Source: Multifurca ochricompacta
Lineage: Eukaryota > Basidiomycota > Agaricomycetes > Russulales > Russulaceae
NCBI GenBank assembly: GCA_022496185.1
Contig: WTXG01000006.1
Location: forward strand, 1-64,000
DNA length: 64,000 nucleotides
Direction: 5' to 3'
The notes beneath the pieces are model-generated. The model ran no database searches. It had not been told where the DNA came from and saw nothing but the letters and a program-made list of their open reading frames with translations. Position numbers and translations under genes: made by a program. The first letter of the stretch is position 1. Every line of letters starts with the position of its first letter. Shown piece after piece: positions 1-10,886 of the stretch.

Positions 1-1974
1 GCCGAGAGCACGGGAGATGGCAGAGTCAAAAATGTCGATAACGAAGGCATGACTGCAGGGACGGCGAGCGGCGCCAATAATGTCGACTTTGACGGCGACG
101 TAATCTGAGGGGTCTCACTTGACGCCGAAAGAGTGGGTGTATTCGGCGTTGAGACCGGTGAAGTTCCGACGTCCACATTGACAGCCGTGTCCCGGCCTTT
201 CTCCACCACCACATGCTTTGTGTCTGGTGGAGGATCCAAACCAAACACACCTGGCCGAAGTTCATATAATATCGGCGAGAACCTCACCGCAACGCTCGCT
301 TTCTTGTGGCCAGGCAGCTGCGCAACCGGCGGCCGCGCAAAGTTGGCACGCGAATAGATGTAAACAGATGACCCGGAGTTCGGATTAGCAGTATCCGGAT
401 GCCCCTTCCTTCCGCGTGCCTCTTCCGTTTTATTTCCAGAAGATGACCTGAATGTGCCCGGGATGACTGACGGATCTTCGAATTGCCCCGCTGGGGTCAT
501 CAAAAGACCCCCATCAGGGCTAAAAGTCAGGCGCCGAAAAAAGTTGGTGAAACCTTCATCCCCGTATAACCTGACAGAATTCCAGGTGGAAGTTGAAGGA
601 ATAGCGGTGCGAATGGCAGGTAATGCTGGGAGTGGCGAAGGGGAGCGCGCATAACGGGAATAAAGCGCTGGAGAGCTAGGAGCATTGGAACCGCTGAAAG
701 ATGACCGCCGCGAAGATGGCTTGTCCATGGGCGGTGGAGGGAACATCGCCTGAGAAGGAGTGCTGGCTATAGAAGTCGCGGGAGTAAGTGGCACGTTCTG
801 GTGCTGCGAACCACCAGAAAAGATACCATCTTCCTTAATCTGCTCGCTCATGGTAGTTATCACTGACTCGGTGTCACTTGCAGTAGATTCTCGGCGGAAC
901 ATCCTCGGCCGACTATGAGAACTGGGGGTGCGCGTGTGATGATGAGCCAAGCGGGAGTTTTTGCCTACGGCATGGACTTCAAAGGCGCCTGATCTAGCGG
1001 AGACGCTGTAAACGTGCATAGAACGGTCGCTACTCTGCGTGGCTATGAATTCATTGAGCGGATCCCAGGCGACACCTTGAACGTAATGATTATGTTCGGC
1101 AATCTCGGAAACGCATTTCCCTGAGAAATGGATGAATACCGTCAATATAGACACTAAGATGGATGTGGTTACCCTCGGACACGAAGAAAATTCGGGCAAC
1201 ATTGTCTGTACTGCCAGAAATAATATATTCTCCTGTAGGGCTCCAAGCAAGATCATAGACTTGCATGGTTGTGCAACTGAAGAGTAAGGTCAGAACTCGA
1301 ATCATGGAAGCATGTCGGCGATATGTACCGGAAAGTAGTGCGCGGCTTCCAGTATTCCTTCTCGAACTGCAAGTCGTCAGCACTGAGGTCGCTGCCGTAC
1401 GCGTTCTGAGAAGGCGAGTTGGACTGCGCCCAGATGATAATCATTCCATCTGTTACTCTTGGTATCAAGTGGACTCGTGAATGATGATAAAAATGTGAAT
1501 ACACACCATCACCAGCTGACGCAATCAATTCACCTGAGTTAAGATTACGATGAATATGGAGTCAAGGCACTTGGAGTGGGAACACGCGAGCGCACCGTTT
1601 GGACTGAAACGAACGACGTTGACCGGAGCGGAGTGTCTGCTGAGGGTAGCGAGGTATTCAACCCTGGGGGGTCGTGGTACAGGTGGATCGACCGTGTCAC
1701 CGGACGCGGCGACGACAAGGGACGAAGGGGTAATGTTCGGATAGACCATCCAAATCTGCGAGAAAATTCAGAGAGGCGTGTTCATTGAGCAAAGAGGAGA
1801 AAGAGATACGGACGCGAACATGATTATCCTCCCCTCCTGTTGCTAGACGATAGGACTGGCTAGTCAACGCCTTTCCTGGGTTGGGCGCGCCTTTTTGAAA
1901 AAGACGGGTTGAAAGTCACAAGTCGAAATAGGTTTACTATCATGCCAGCGTATCTCTAGAGTCCTGACACGCAT
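1..1974 (-). CDS. CAC2: Chromatin assembly factor 1 subunit p60 (Cac2/CHAF1B), 3' end beyond window
   Basis: WD40 subunit of the CAF-1 histone H3-H4 chaperone, which deposits nucleosomes behind the replication fork in the nucleus. The start at 1974 gives the family N-terminus MRVRTLEIRWHDSKPIS. Spliced exons then give RLATGGEDNHVR, IWMVYPNI, HSAPVNVVRFSPNG, ELIASAGDDGMIIIWAQ, TTMQVYDLAWSPTGEYI and EHNHYVQGVAWDPLNEF, the repeat order of p60. Introns are about 50-60 nt; the first is 1756-1814. The last exon continues with RLYGDEGFTNFFRRLTFSPD and VRFSPILYELRPG, then a Ser/Pro-rich stretch to base 1, so the C-terminus is missing here. In exon 1 the frame slips by one base near 1865-1880, between ARPTQE and SQSYRLATGG, where one base appears to be missing. 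The family assignment is very secure; the truncation is only the window edge. Confidence 0.93.
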
Positions 1975-2085
1975 TGATGTACGTGAATTTGAGAGTAAAG
2001 TTGAGGGTTAAAGGAGAAAGGGGGTAACAGAGCTCAAGACTTAGCTAAAGCTAAAGGCTAATAAAGGCGCGGCTAAATAAACCTA

Positions 2086-2126
2086 ACCTGACCTAAACTA
2101 ACCTAACCCTAATCTAACCCTAACGG
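2086..2126. repeat. Interstitial telomere-like CCCTAA repeats
   Basis: A run of imperfect units (cctaacctgacctaaac, then ctaaccctaat and ctaaccctaac) resembles the TTAGGG telomere repeat read on its C-rich strand. It lies in the 176-bp gap between the start of CAC2 and the end of NUP57, far from any visible chromosome end. Two units match the 6-mer exactly and the others are degenerate. Confidence 0.6.
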
Positions 2127-2150
2127 ACCGCCACCCCTTCTTATCTTCCT

Positions 2151-4372
2151 CTATCCTCTACTATCTCTATTACTTCTAGTAAAACTAGTGAGCAAGTCAA
2201 CAGGAGGTTTATCCTCCTCAGTCATCTCTTCCCCATATATCACGCCAATATCCCTCAAGTCTTTTTGTAGTATCTTGGTTAAATGGGTGAGGCCTACTTG
2301 TTGTTCCCCCAGAATCTGTGGACTAGTTAGTTAAATCAAACCTTATGACTTGACGAATCCCATACCTGGACGATCTGATTTAGTCCTTCTTCATCTACAA
2401 CAGCCCACTCAACCCCATCCGTGCTTCCCTTTGAGGTTGCACCCCGCATCGCGTTCACCGCCCCAACTAGCGCCCAAAGCTCGTTCAACTTCCCAATGAT
2501 CCTTCCCATCCCTCCAGGCCGCCGTATCTCACCGTCAATCTCTTCCAACGCCGCTCGAAGCGCCTCCTCCTCCGGTCTGATTGATGAAGAGCGTAGCGCG
2601 GGAATCAACAAGTGCAAGTGCTGCACGAGCCGGAGTAGCCGGAGTGTCAGCTGAGCTTGTGCGTTCGCTAACTTTTGTAGTCGTGGTGCGTTCGTCAGGA
2701 CATGCCTTTCAGACAATTTCTCGATTCGCGCCCTAATTTCCCTTAGCTTGTCTTGGTGCGCGGTCGCCTGCTGCGTTTGTGCTTCGACACGCTTTTGCAA
2801 GTCGTCAAAGCCAGTCGCCAAAACGGGAACAAGGCTTGTGTCGGGTTCCATTGCAGGGTGAGCAACCAAGAACAGGCAGGCAAACACCATCGACGTACCA
2901 GGTCGAGTCAGGATTTTCACGAACCGCTTTCTGCCATAGGGACTCGTCTGTGGCGTTAGAAGGCCGACCGTACAGGTGTACCTGAGATGGGTTAACAAGG
3001 TTGTAGAAGTAATGCTGTAGCATATTAACAATGTGGCCCGGGCATATTACTTGACGTAGCTTACGTGAAAGCGATTCAGTGGAGACGCCGGATTCCAGGC
3101 GCCGATGATAGCCTCTATACGTTGTTGCAGTTGCGCGAACTGTGTCTGTGGATCCGCTTGACTTTGAGTGGGTGCAGTGGAGAGCTTCGTAGATAACAGA
3201 CCGCCTCCACCTAGTGTGTTGCTGCCACTGAGCAGTCCGGATGTTGGCTGTTGCGCCATCTGCCCACCAAGAAGATTGGACATCGTCCCAGCACCAGTCG
3301 TTCCAGTATTGGTGCTTCCGAATAAACCAATGCCCGGCGTTGTCGAAGAGCTAAAAAGAGTGCCGGCCCCGACTGCTGGCCTGATTGCGTTAAGGCGTGC
3401 CAAATAGTCCACCACCAGCTGCTGGGTGTTGCTGAGTCGTTGTACCCCCGAACAAACCACCGCCCATGAGGGGCTGCTGTTGAGCCGTGGAAGTTCCAAA
3501 CAATCCCCCACCCATGGGGGGCTGCTGTTGAGTTGTAGTGGAACTCCCGAACAATCCACTACTCGCCGCAGGCTGCTGCATCGTGTTCCCGAATAGGCTA
3601 CCTGTGGGCTGTGTGATCGTGCTCGCTCCCGTGTTCCCGAACAATCCACCGGACGTTGGCTGAGTGGTTGAGCTTGCCCCTGTGTTTCCAAACAACCCAC
3701 TCGACGCTGGCTGTTGTTGTCCGCCAAAGGGGCCTGTGATCCCCGTCCCAGATATACCCTGATTTCCGGTAGCAGTGGAACCGAACAGATTACTGTTCCC
3801 AAACAAACTGCCACCTGCCTGGGGCTGATTCTGCGCCGCCGCCCCGCCACCAAAGAGACCCCCGCCAGTCTGCGGTTGACCGTGTGTCGCTGTGTTGCCA
3901 AAAAGACCTCCACCGGTCTGCGGTTGATTCGGGGTGGCTGAGTTGCCAAAGAGACCCCCACCGGTCTGCGATTGGTTCGACGTCGGATTGCCAAAGAGGC
4001 TCCCACCGGTCTGCGGTTGATTTGGTGTCGTCCCGCTGCCAAAAAGCCCCCCACTTGTTTGGTTTTGCACTCCCGATGTGGTGCCAGTGCCAAATAAGCC
4101 AGTGCCAGTCGGCTGAGTCCCAGTAAAGAGACCTGCGCTAGTGTTCTGGCCCTGTGTAGTGCTTGGCTGGGGGCCAAATAACGCAGGCTGCGTGTTCGTT
4201 GTGCTTGCGCCTGTTCCTGCGTTGATTGTTGAGCTCGCCCCACTGAATAGACCTCCACTCTGGCCGGGCTGTTGTGGGTTTAAGTTCGTGTTCCCAAAAA
4301 GACCTCCACTCTGGCCGGGCTGTTGTGGTTTGTGTTCGTGTTCCCAAAAAGACCTCCGCCAAATGTTGACAT
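2151..4372 (-). CDS. NUP57: FG nucleoporin of the Nup62 complex (Nup57/Nup54)
   Basis: Central-channel nucleoporin; its FG repeats bind transport receptors and its coiled-coil end assembles with the Nsp1 and Nup49 homologues. The start at 4372 reads [15 protein letters not shown]. About 20 GGLFG/GLFGN repeats follow to roughly 3250. The conserved Nup54 domain contains [47 protein letters not shown] and [16 protein letters not shown], followed by a helical C-terminus. A final exon (2151-2310) encodes [20 protein letters not shown], ending at the stop 2151-2153. Introns fall near 3020-3068, 2850-2910 and 2311-2362. The FG region is broken twice. Near 4327 two tandem copies differ by one G (51 versus 50 nt), and near 3390-3410 the frame shifts between GGGLFGTP and the following FG segment. 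Both lie in repetitive DNA and may be assembly indels. Confidence 0.9.
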
Positions 4373-4800
4373 GTCGGCTCAGTATACGAATTTGTTGTGC
4401 TATCGTTGCTTAAAGGGAGGCGGGTTTTGTGCTGGTTTATTTGCTTTCAACTTGGTGATTATGGCTATGGCGTGCAAAAAGGCAGGTGCTCTATGTGTGA
4501 ACTCTAGACGGTAGTTGGGATGAGTGTGGAGAGCTGAGGGTGAGGGTGGACAATAGAATAGAACAATCCACCAAATTGAAGGTCGGGTCAATGATAGATC
4601 GATTAGAACTTACTGCCGTCCGAGTCGACCGTGAGCGGGCACTGCCTCCCTCAAGAGAAGGCTGAAAGGTGCGTGTTGTGTTGTGCAATGTGCAACGCAA
4701 TGAATAATGAAAACAAAAGAACTGAAATGTGAAATGTATACGAAGGCTCCTCTCATCTAATAACTTTCTAACAACTCATCTTCAACTTGTCTTTATCGAT
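4373..4800. promoter_or_regulatory. Divergent promoter region NUP57 / ribokinase
   Basis: A 428-bp gap between two genes transcribed away from each other. It should hold both promoters and 5' leaders. I see no convincing TATA box or gene in it. Confidence 0.45.
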
Positions 4801-6170
4801 ATGTCTCATCGACCTCCTCGTTGTCTAGTTCGCGGCTCCCTCAGTTAGCTATCCCTCACTTATTCCGCTTCCCACTGAAAGATAAATATGTCCAGACATC
4901 GATGAGTTCTTCTATGGTGAGCATGCTCGACACTTCATGACTCAAGGCGTACATTCCTTCAATGAAAACCCGTGCCTTTCTGTAGTTCAAGACGTCGTTC
5001 GCCCCGGACAGACCATTTCATCCTCCAAGTTCGAGCGTCGTGGCGGCGGGAAGGGGGCCAATCAAGCTACCGCAGTCGCCCGCGCAGGGGGAGCTGTGAG
5101 CCTTGTCGGCGCCGTAGGAGAGGACGGCGCATGGCTTGTCCGAGATTTGGAAGGCTATGGTGTGTCGGTTGCGAATGTCTCTATTGTACAGGTATGCTCG
5201 CGGCCTCGTCGTCATGCCTTGTCGTGTCCATCACCTTTGGCGCGACATTACCATGGTGTTGTCCAAACGATCCTGCGTTGACTCCGTCCGTTGTCATAGG
5301 AAGTCACAGGCCGCGCTATCATTCAGCTTACAGCGGAAGGCGAAAATTGCATCAGTGCGCCAATACCTGATAATCCTACATCATTACACTTAATCTCAAG
5401 TCGCTCGCGAATATATGCTTACAGTCCTGCACAAAGGGGCAAACTATGCCCTACCAGATCCCCCTGCGCAGAGCAATGTCGAGCAGCACCTTGCGGGAAT
5501 ATCACATCTCCTGTTACAAAATGAAGTTTCCTGGTCTAGTATACTTGCATACCTCGAGTATGCGCACATACAAGGCATTGTGACGATATTCAACCCATCA
5601 CCCATGCCTGGGGACAAGCAGCTGCGCGATTTTCCATGGGCGAGCCTTTCCTGGCTAATTGTCAACGAGGGTGAGGCAGAAAGTCTTCTTCGCGTGATTG
5701 ACAGAAATCCCGGATGCCACGAAGTCGAAGCAGAATATCCCTCAGAGTGGCCGGATGACAATAAACTGAAGATTGCCTTCTCAACACTGAATCAGCTATC
5801 CAGATGTGATGTTCTTACTTCCACGGACATCGTATGTACGCTAGGGGCAACAGGCGTCGTTGCATCAGTGCGTGGCTTGGGGGAAATGCTTTACTTCCCT
5901 GCAGCGACACTCCAAGGAGTTGTGCGGGATACAACTGGCGCAGGCGATTGTTTTACCGGGTATTTTGTCACCGGCCTAATGGAATTCGGGAATAAACAAC
6001 TCTCTAAAGACGAGATAGCCGAGATTCTGCAACTTAGCGTTCAGGTATGTCTGCCCCCCTACGCGTAGTCTCGCAACTTAGCAACTTAGGCTGCCGGGAT
6101 GTGCGTGGAAATGAACGGCGCGATGGAAAGTATTCCCGGGAGAGAGGCTGTAGAGGCTCGACTACTGTGA
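4801..6170 (+). CDS. RBK1: Ribokinase (PfkB family)
   Basis: Phosphorylates D-ribose to ribose-5-phosphate with ATP in the cytosol. Exon 1 starts at 4801 (MSHRPPRCLVRGSL). A short exon gives IDEFFY, then VVRPGQTISSSKFERRGGGK with the GGKGAN sugar-binding loop. Later exons give EVTGRAIIQLTAEGENCI and the long exon from 5436. The catalytic anion-hole motif DTTGAGDCFTGYF lies near 5930-5970, with Asp of GAGD as the catalytic base. The last exon (6106-6170) encodes AAGMCVEMNGAMESIPGREA, a typical ribokinase C-terminus, and ends TGA at 6168. Five or so introns have clean GT...AG ends. No frame break was found. Function is confidently assigned from the family signatures; fungal ribokinases are about this length (roughly 320-340 aa). 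Confidence 0.93.
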
Positions 6171-6354
6171 AAAATAACTGTAATACCAGCTAACAACTAA
6201 AAAAGATGATCCGGTCACGGCGCCGAAGTGTTGGGGTGATACATGGGAAATGGAATCAGACATGCGGATTGCAGGAATGCAAGGCATATATCGTGAGGAA
6301 CATGTGGAATGTACATGCGGCTTTTGTCAACGACAAAAACAGAATAAAGAAATA

Positions 6355-6978
6355 TCAGAACTGCAAGTTTTGTTAGCAAAAAATTAGCAAGTGTGAGTTC
6401 GTAACTACATACCCGGAGCGGTTGGAAAAACCACTTATTCTTCCCATTCGTGTAGCGGTCCTCTAACAATTTCTTGATCTGTTTCTTCGAATCTTCACGC
6501 TGTGATGGCTCCTTGAAGGTCTCTGTCGATAGAACACCCTTCAAACCCTCTAGCTCCACCGAGTATCTAGTGGGGAACAAATGCGAGTAGTTCACCACCT
6601 AGAGTACATCAAACAGATAAGACGATTGGCTGCAGGAAGACAAAAACTGCACCTTGATGAAAGGTTTGACCTTACTCCTCCTCGCAAGCTTCTTTGCTCC
6701 CATGCGCTTGGTCACCTTCCTGGGGTAGCGCTCGATGCCAGCAACGATAGCGTGAGGATATGGGCGCTCCTTAGTACCATCATCGAGCTGCTTTATGACG
6801 ACGACCTTCTTGCCAGCCTGACGACCTTGAAGCACGATAGCTACCTACGTTTACTGTTGTTATTCAGCAGTTTAGAGATGGAAAAACAATGGAGCACTTT
6901 TCCGGGCTTGTAAACTTAAAGTAAGAATGAGAACAGGGAAATCGCAATCAAATTCGATGAGTACTCACCTTTAACCAT
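6355..6978 (-). CDS. RPL27: 60S ribosomal protein eL27
   Basis: Structural protein of the large ribosomal subunit. The spliced protein starts MVKVYKPGK, continues VAIVLQGRQAGKKVVVIKQL and GIERYPRKVTKRMGAKKLAR, and ends KNKWFFQPLRF, the eukaryotic L27 end. Coding exons include a 10-nt first exon (6969-6978), a 17-nt second exon (6898-6914) and a last exon that holds only Phe and the stop (ttctga, stop at 6355-6357). Introns are 46-63 nt with normal GT...AG borders. Every splice junction is supported by conserved protein continuity. The longer reading frame running upstream of 6978 is intron/leader and is not used. The frame is intact, unlike several neighbours. Confidence 0.93.
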
Positions 6979-7968
6979 CTCGAAGTTCTTGTACGCGTCA
7001 ACAACGACTTTGCTCACAAAGCTCACAGGTTCACAAGAAAAGCCAGCCACTCGGCCATTGCCGAATATAACTATACAGCCATGAAAATCATGTGACATGA
7101 TCTTACGTGTACGCGTGCCGTCACTCTTTCCTTGAACCTTGAACTTGAACTTGCCTCAACTTGTTTAATTCACACGGTCACTCGGGGTCTAGGGCTTAAT
7201 ATATCGCCCATCGTGGTAGCGACGTCTGATGCAATGGAGTCTTAATTCTTTGAGACTGTGGGAATGGTCAACCAGGGCCTTGCCTTGAGTCAGCGCTCCA
7301 CTCTGGCAATGCCCCGCGTCTTTTTTCACGCACCCCTGTCTGTGTAGGTCTGTTAGTTATTTATTGCTTTTGCTGAATGAATTGTACGTGTTGATGTATA
7401 ATGAATGATAACGATGCCACGCCTTCACAGCGAGCTGCAGATGCCTCCTTTACAATTTCGAATCACCAGGATAGGTTATGATTGTGAAAGGTGTCATGCA
7501 TGTGTGGTGCCTAGTCCTTCTCGGGCTTCGTCTATCTTCAACAAGAACGTTCTATCCACAACTCGTGATGTGAAGTGCATGGAGACATGCCAGGACCCTC
7601 ACCATATTGCCAATCTACCTGGGCCTCATGTTCATACCTGATGTTGCACCGTCACAGTGGGACCCTAGAATATTCTTGATCCTGTTGATTGCATGAGAGT
7701 TATCTGATTCGTTTCTATCATTCTATCATGAATACCAGAAGCCTCAAACTCGGGTTCTCGCTCCGCCTTCGCTGGGCATTGCAGTCCCCTTAACGTCCGC
7801 TAATGCAGGTCAGGCATGCCTCATTGCATCTAATCTATCGCGGAAAAGATGCTTGAATTGAGCAATAACAACTCCCAATAACAAGTCTAGGTGATAGCTC
7901 ACGAATCTATAAAAGGGCTCTTTACTTCGCCTGCTTTCGACATAACCACTTCCTTCACAAGTACTAGC
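6979..7968. promoter_or_regulatory. Divergent promoter region eL27 / DM9-vWA gene
   Basis: A 990-bp non-coding gap. The right end holds the TATA box of the vWA gene. Near 7128-7150 there are near-tandem copies of ttgaacttgaac. No gene was recognised; a 78-codon frame at 7405-7641 has no family features. Confidence 0.4.
7908..7914 (+). promoter_or_regulatory. TATA box of the DM9-vWA gene
   Basis: Exact TATAAAA about 55 bp upstream of the start codon at 7969, followed by a GC-rich GGGCTC and a pyrimidine-rich leader. Spacing fits a core promoter with a very short 5' leader. Confidence 0.55.
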
Positions 7969-9751
7969 ATGGCCTACTATCCCCCACCAACGAGCCCTTC
8001 GCAGGAGCCCGACCTTCCTCCCGTGCTGAACCTTACCAAAGGCCGTCAGCAACCCTCCTTGAACAGGCGCAGGCTTATCCGCCGGATGTGTACAGTAGCC
8101 CTCCACCGGCTCTTCCGCCCACGCCGACGTACCTAGGGAAAACCCCGGCGTGGCCAAGCACATCAACTTCTGAACCACCAGCGCAAGTTCTCAGGACACC
8201 CAAGACGTTCTTGCAGTGGAAAGCAGATGCACAGACAACAACTGCAAGCTACCAGCGCAATGGATTCCCTTCGCCGATTGCCTGGGTACTCATCTTGCTC
8301 ACCTCCTCATTTTCTTGCTCGTTCACACTTATGTAGGTCTTTGTGGAAGGCCACGACATCCCCCCGAATGCTATAATCGGAGGTGTGGACCGCAAAGGGC
8401 CCTGGCACATTGCCCGGGCGTTCTACGAGGTTAGATTCCTGTATCACCCGTAATGCGGCCTCCAACTGATCTTGGTTTTTTCAGGGCTCCATGGGTGAGT
8501 TCGAATGCACTGTCCTGCAAACCACCACGGTGACCTGGTTTCCGTATAACTATTCGTAGAGCTTGGCAAAGCAGGGCGGCATCTAAGACTTGGCGCTTCC
8601 ATCTCATTCAATGGCAGAGAACGCGACGTTGGTGACTTTCTTCTATTGACACCACAGTGCTCAAATGACAATTTCAGATTGACACTTATGAGGTTCTTGT
8701 TGAGGCCAATTTACCCACTCGCTGGGTGTACAGCCCCATTGTTCTTTCCGCCTCCTTGCGCGCTGCAGCACCTCAGCCGAGCCTCTCGTGAGTTAATCCC
8801 GCTTTCCTATCCGCGTAATTCTTAACTTCAGATGCAGTGATTTCAAGCTCGTGGTGATTATCGACGATTCTGATTCGGTGAGTTTGCACGATCTCATGTG
8901 AGGAGCCTTCTGAATTTTTTCACTTTGCTTCAGATGGAGGGAAAATTATGGTTCGAAGCCCGCGACGCCCTAGCTGGCGTTGCTGAGTTGTCTCGCCTCA
9001 AAGGAGGAGAGGGTCTTGATATTTACTGCCTTAACAGTACCAATTACCGGCGCGACGTCCGAGTAAGTCACCTGCCCTCATGTGCTTTTGAACGTCACAC
9101 TTATTACTGCTGGACAGGGTGAAACTGAAGTCCGCCATTTCTTTGACAGTATCGTCCCAGAAGGTTATTCCATGAGCCTTTTCATTCCTGCTTTATATTT
9201 ATTATGTCCCTTCAGGTCAGACACCGATCGGCGCCAAGCTGAGGCAAGTTCTGGATTATTACGTTCCGAAGATCGAGGATCCTGCCTCCAACACAAGCCA
9301 ATCAGTCTTCTCGTCATCACGGATGGTGTCCCTAGTAAGCCTTTTGATAGACTCAGTGCTTCGAGCAATGGCTGACCGTGAATCTAGCTGACGACCCCAA
9401 GTCTGTCATTGTTGACTTTGCTCGTCGCCTGGACGCAAGGAATGTGCCTCTGCGCCAGCTTGGCATACAATTTGTTCAGATCGGCGATGATCGCTCTGCC
9501 GCTGAGGCGTTGAGGGAACTGGACGATGAGCTTGGGCCGACACACGGTGTCCGCGTAAGTCAAATGCAACGAATCATTATCTAATGAAGCTGATCCTACT
9601 ATGCCTACCTCAGGATATGGTGGATACGACTCCTTTCAGCCCCAACGAACCACACCTCCGCACAGATGCAATTGTTAAGATCGTGCTTGGAGCGATCAAC
9701 TCCGAGCTCGACAACCGAAACCCGATCGGCGGACCTCTTATCCAGTACTAG
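7969..9751 (+). CDS. DM9/DUF3421 plus von Willebrand factor A domain protein
   Basis: The N-terminus (MAYYPPPTSPSQEPDLPP, then SSPPPALPPTPTYLG) is proline-rich. A DM9-like domain follows: VEGHDIPPNAIIGGVDRKGP, HIARAFYEGSMELGKAGRHL, then a YEVLVEANLP tail. DM9 domains bind mannose glycans in some animals; here that is only an inference. The vWA domain has FKLVVIIDDSDSMEGKLWF with the MIDAS pattern DxSxS, and VITDGVPTDDP. The end is SELDNRNPIGGPLIQY, stop at 9749. About nine short introns. Two single-base slips are needed: near 8032 (gctgaacc, where a G appears missing) and near 9290, between KIEDPAS and KPISLLVITDGV. No signal peptide is seen, so it is probably intracellular. The exact role is unknown. 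Confidence 0.75.
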
Positions 9752-10479
9752 TGGGATAATAAGAGGGCTCTTAAATAGTTGGAACTGCTTGTTTGTGTAT
9801 GCTGATGACTTGTACAACTATTTCTAAAACATTTTACCGTGGTCATGGTCATCGTGGAACTGCGCCTTAGCTACTTCAAAGATTTTGATCTAGTTATCAC
9901 GGCTCTGTGAAAGGCCGCGCGAGAGAGATCAAAAATCAAAGGAAGGCTTCATGCATACATTGCATGAGTAGCCGGGCCTCAGCTTCCTCGGGCTCAGGCT
10001 CAGGAAATTTCCCAAGCAAGGTCCGCAGGCTAGAACCGTCCTTATGAACGCATCGACGCGTTGCCTTTACTAGCTTGGAGGAACGTTGCTTACTCTGTCC
10101 CAATCACGCAGCACGCAGGACATCGCGGTAGATTGGAATTCGGTTTAAATTGTGATCCTCTCTACGCCAGGGGTTCACTCTCGGCGGCCTTTCACAATTC
10201 TCTATCGATTTGATCGCCGTTAATGCTCCAAATTCTGCTACACTGTGATTAGGGTAGTGACTTACCCTAGCTTCTGTTGCGCAACCCGGGGCACCTCATT
10301 GGCTGGGGTAGTGAATACTTAATCGAATCTAGTCCCTCACACACCCGCAGCCCCGCCAGATCACACACCTACTGAAGATTCTAAAGCAAGCCATATTGCC
10401 AATTCCGATTTTTTTTCCTTTCAATAAAATTATCCGCTCTTCATGCGTAGATGGAACAAGAGAGACGTACAACATTCAT
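9752..10479. other. Intergenic, no gene recognised
   Basis: 728 bp between the vWA gene and a BTB relic. No reading frame with family features was seen. It may hold the degraded upstream part of the BTB relic. Confidence 0.4.
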
Positions 10480-10760
10480 CGTTACTTTCTGACTGGGAGT
10501 CCATCTTTGCTTTCTCTCCCTCAAGGAGACTCGTCAGAGGGTGTAAACTAGAAGTGCCTGATGTATCCGCAATTTAGGAATCTTCTTCAATTCTTTTACT
10601 TCGGGTGCGCGAAGTGCTAATCTATGAGTGCCCCTTGCTCAATCCTAGCGTGCACGTCGATTACGAGCCTGCCCTGCCCGAGTGATTATCGATAACGTCT
10701 TATCTCTACTCACTTCATCTTCGACAAGGTCCAGGCAAGGGCGATCAAAAATGACATCTG
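10480..10760 (+). pseudogene. BTB/POZ gene relic
   Basis: Two blocks match the BTB copy at 12.5-13.1 kb at the DNA level. One is around 10495-10612 (tctccctcaaggagactc, then ttcttttacttcgggt). The other is around 10710-10746 (atcttcgacaaggtcca). The spacing between blocks, about 110 bp, equals that in the other copy, so the intron position is kept. Stops interrupt every reading (for example gcaatttagg). It is read as a decayed duplicate, not an active gene. Confidence 0.6.
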
Positions 10761-10797
10761 ACATTTCTTTTAGACGACCCGACCTGGGTGTAATGTG

Positions 10798-10803
10798 CAC
10801 GTG
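10798..10803. promoter_or_regulatory. E-box CACGTG upstream of RPB9
   Basis: A CACGTG core (in gtgcacgtgacg) 84 bp upstream of the RPB9 start codon, a position suited to a bHLH factor. Binding is inferred from the motif only. Confidence 0.3.
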
Positions 10804-10886
10804 ACGGCTGACTCAGCCCCAGCCAATGAAAGTGCTGTGTGTTGTGTTTTTTTGCAGTCACGGCACGGACTGCATTACTCTAATAC

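Noticed and set aside
3047..4258. 403-codon minus frame covering the FG region
   Set aside because: Only its last part is the true NUP57 frame; the first part is an out-of-frame reading of FG repeats.
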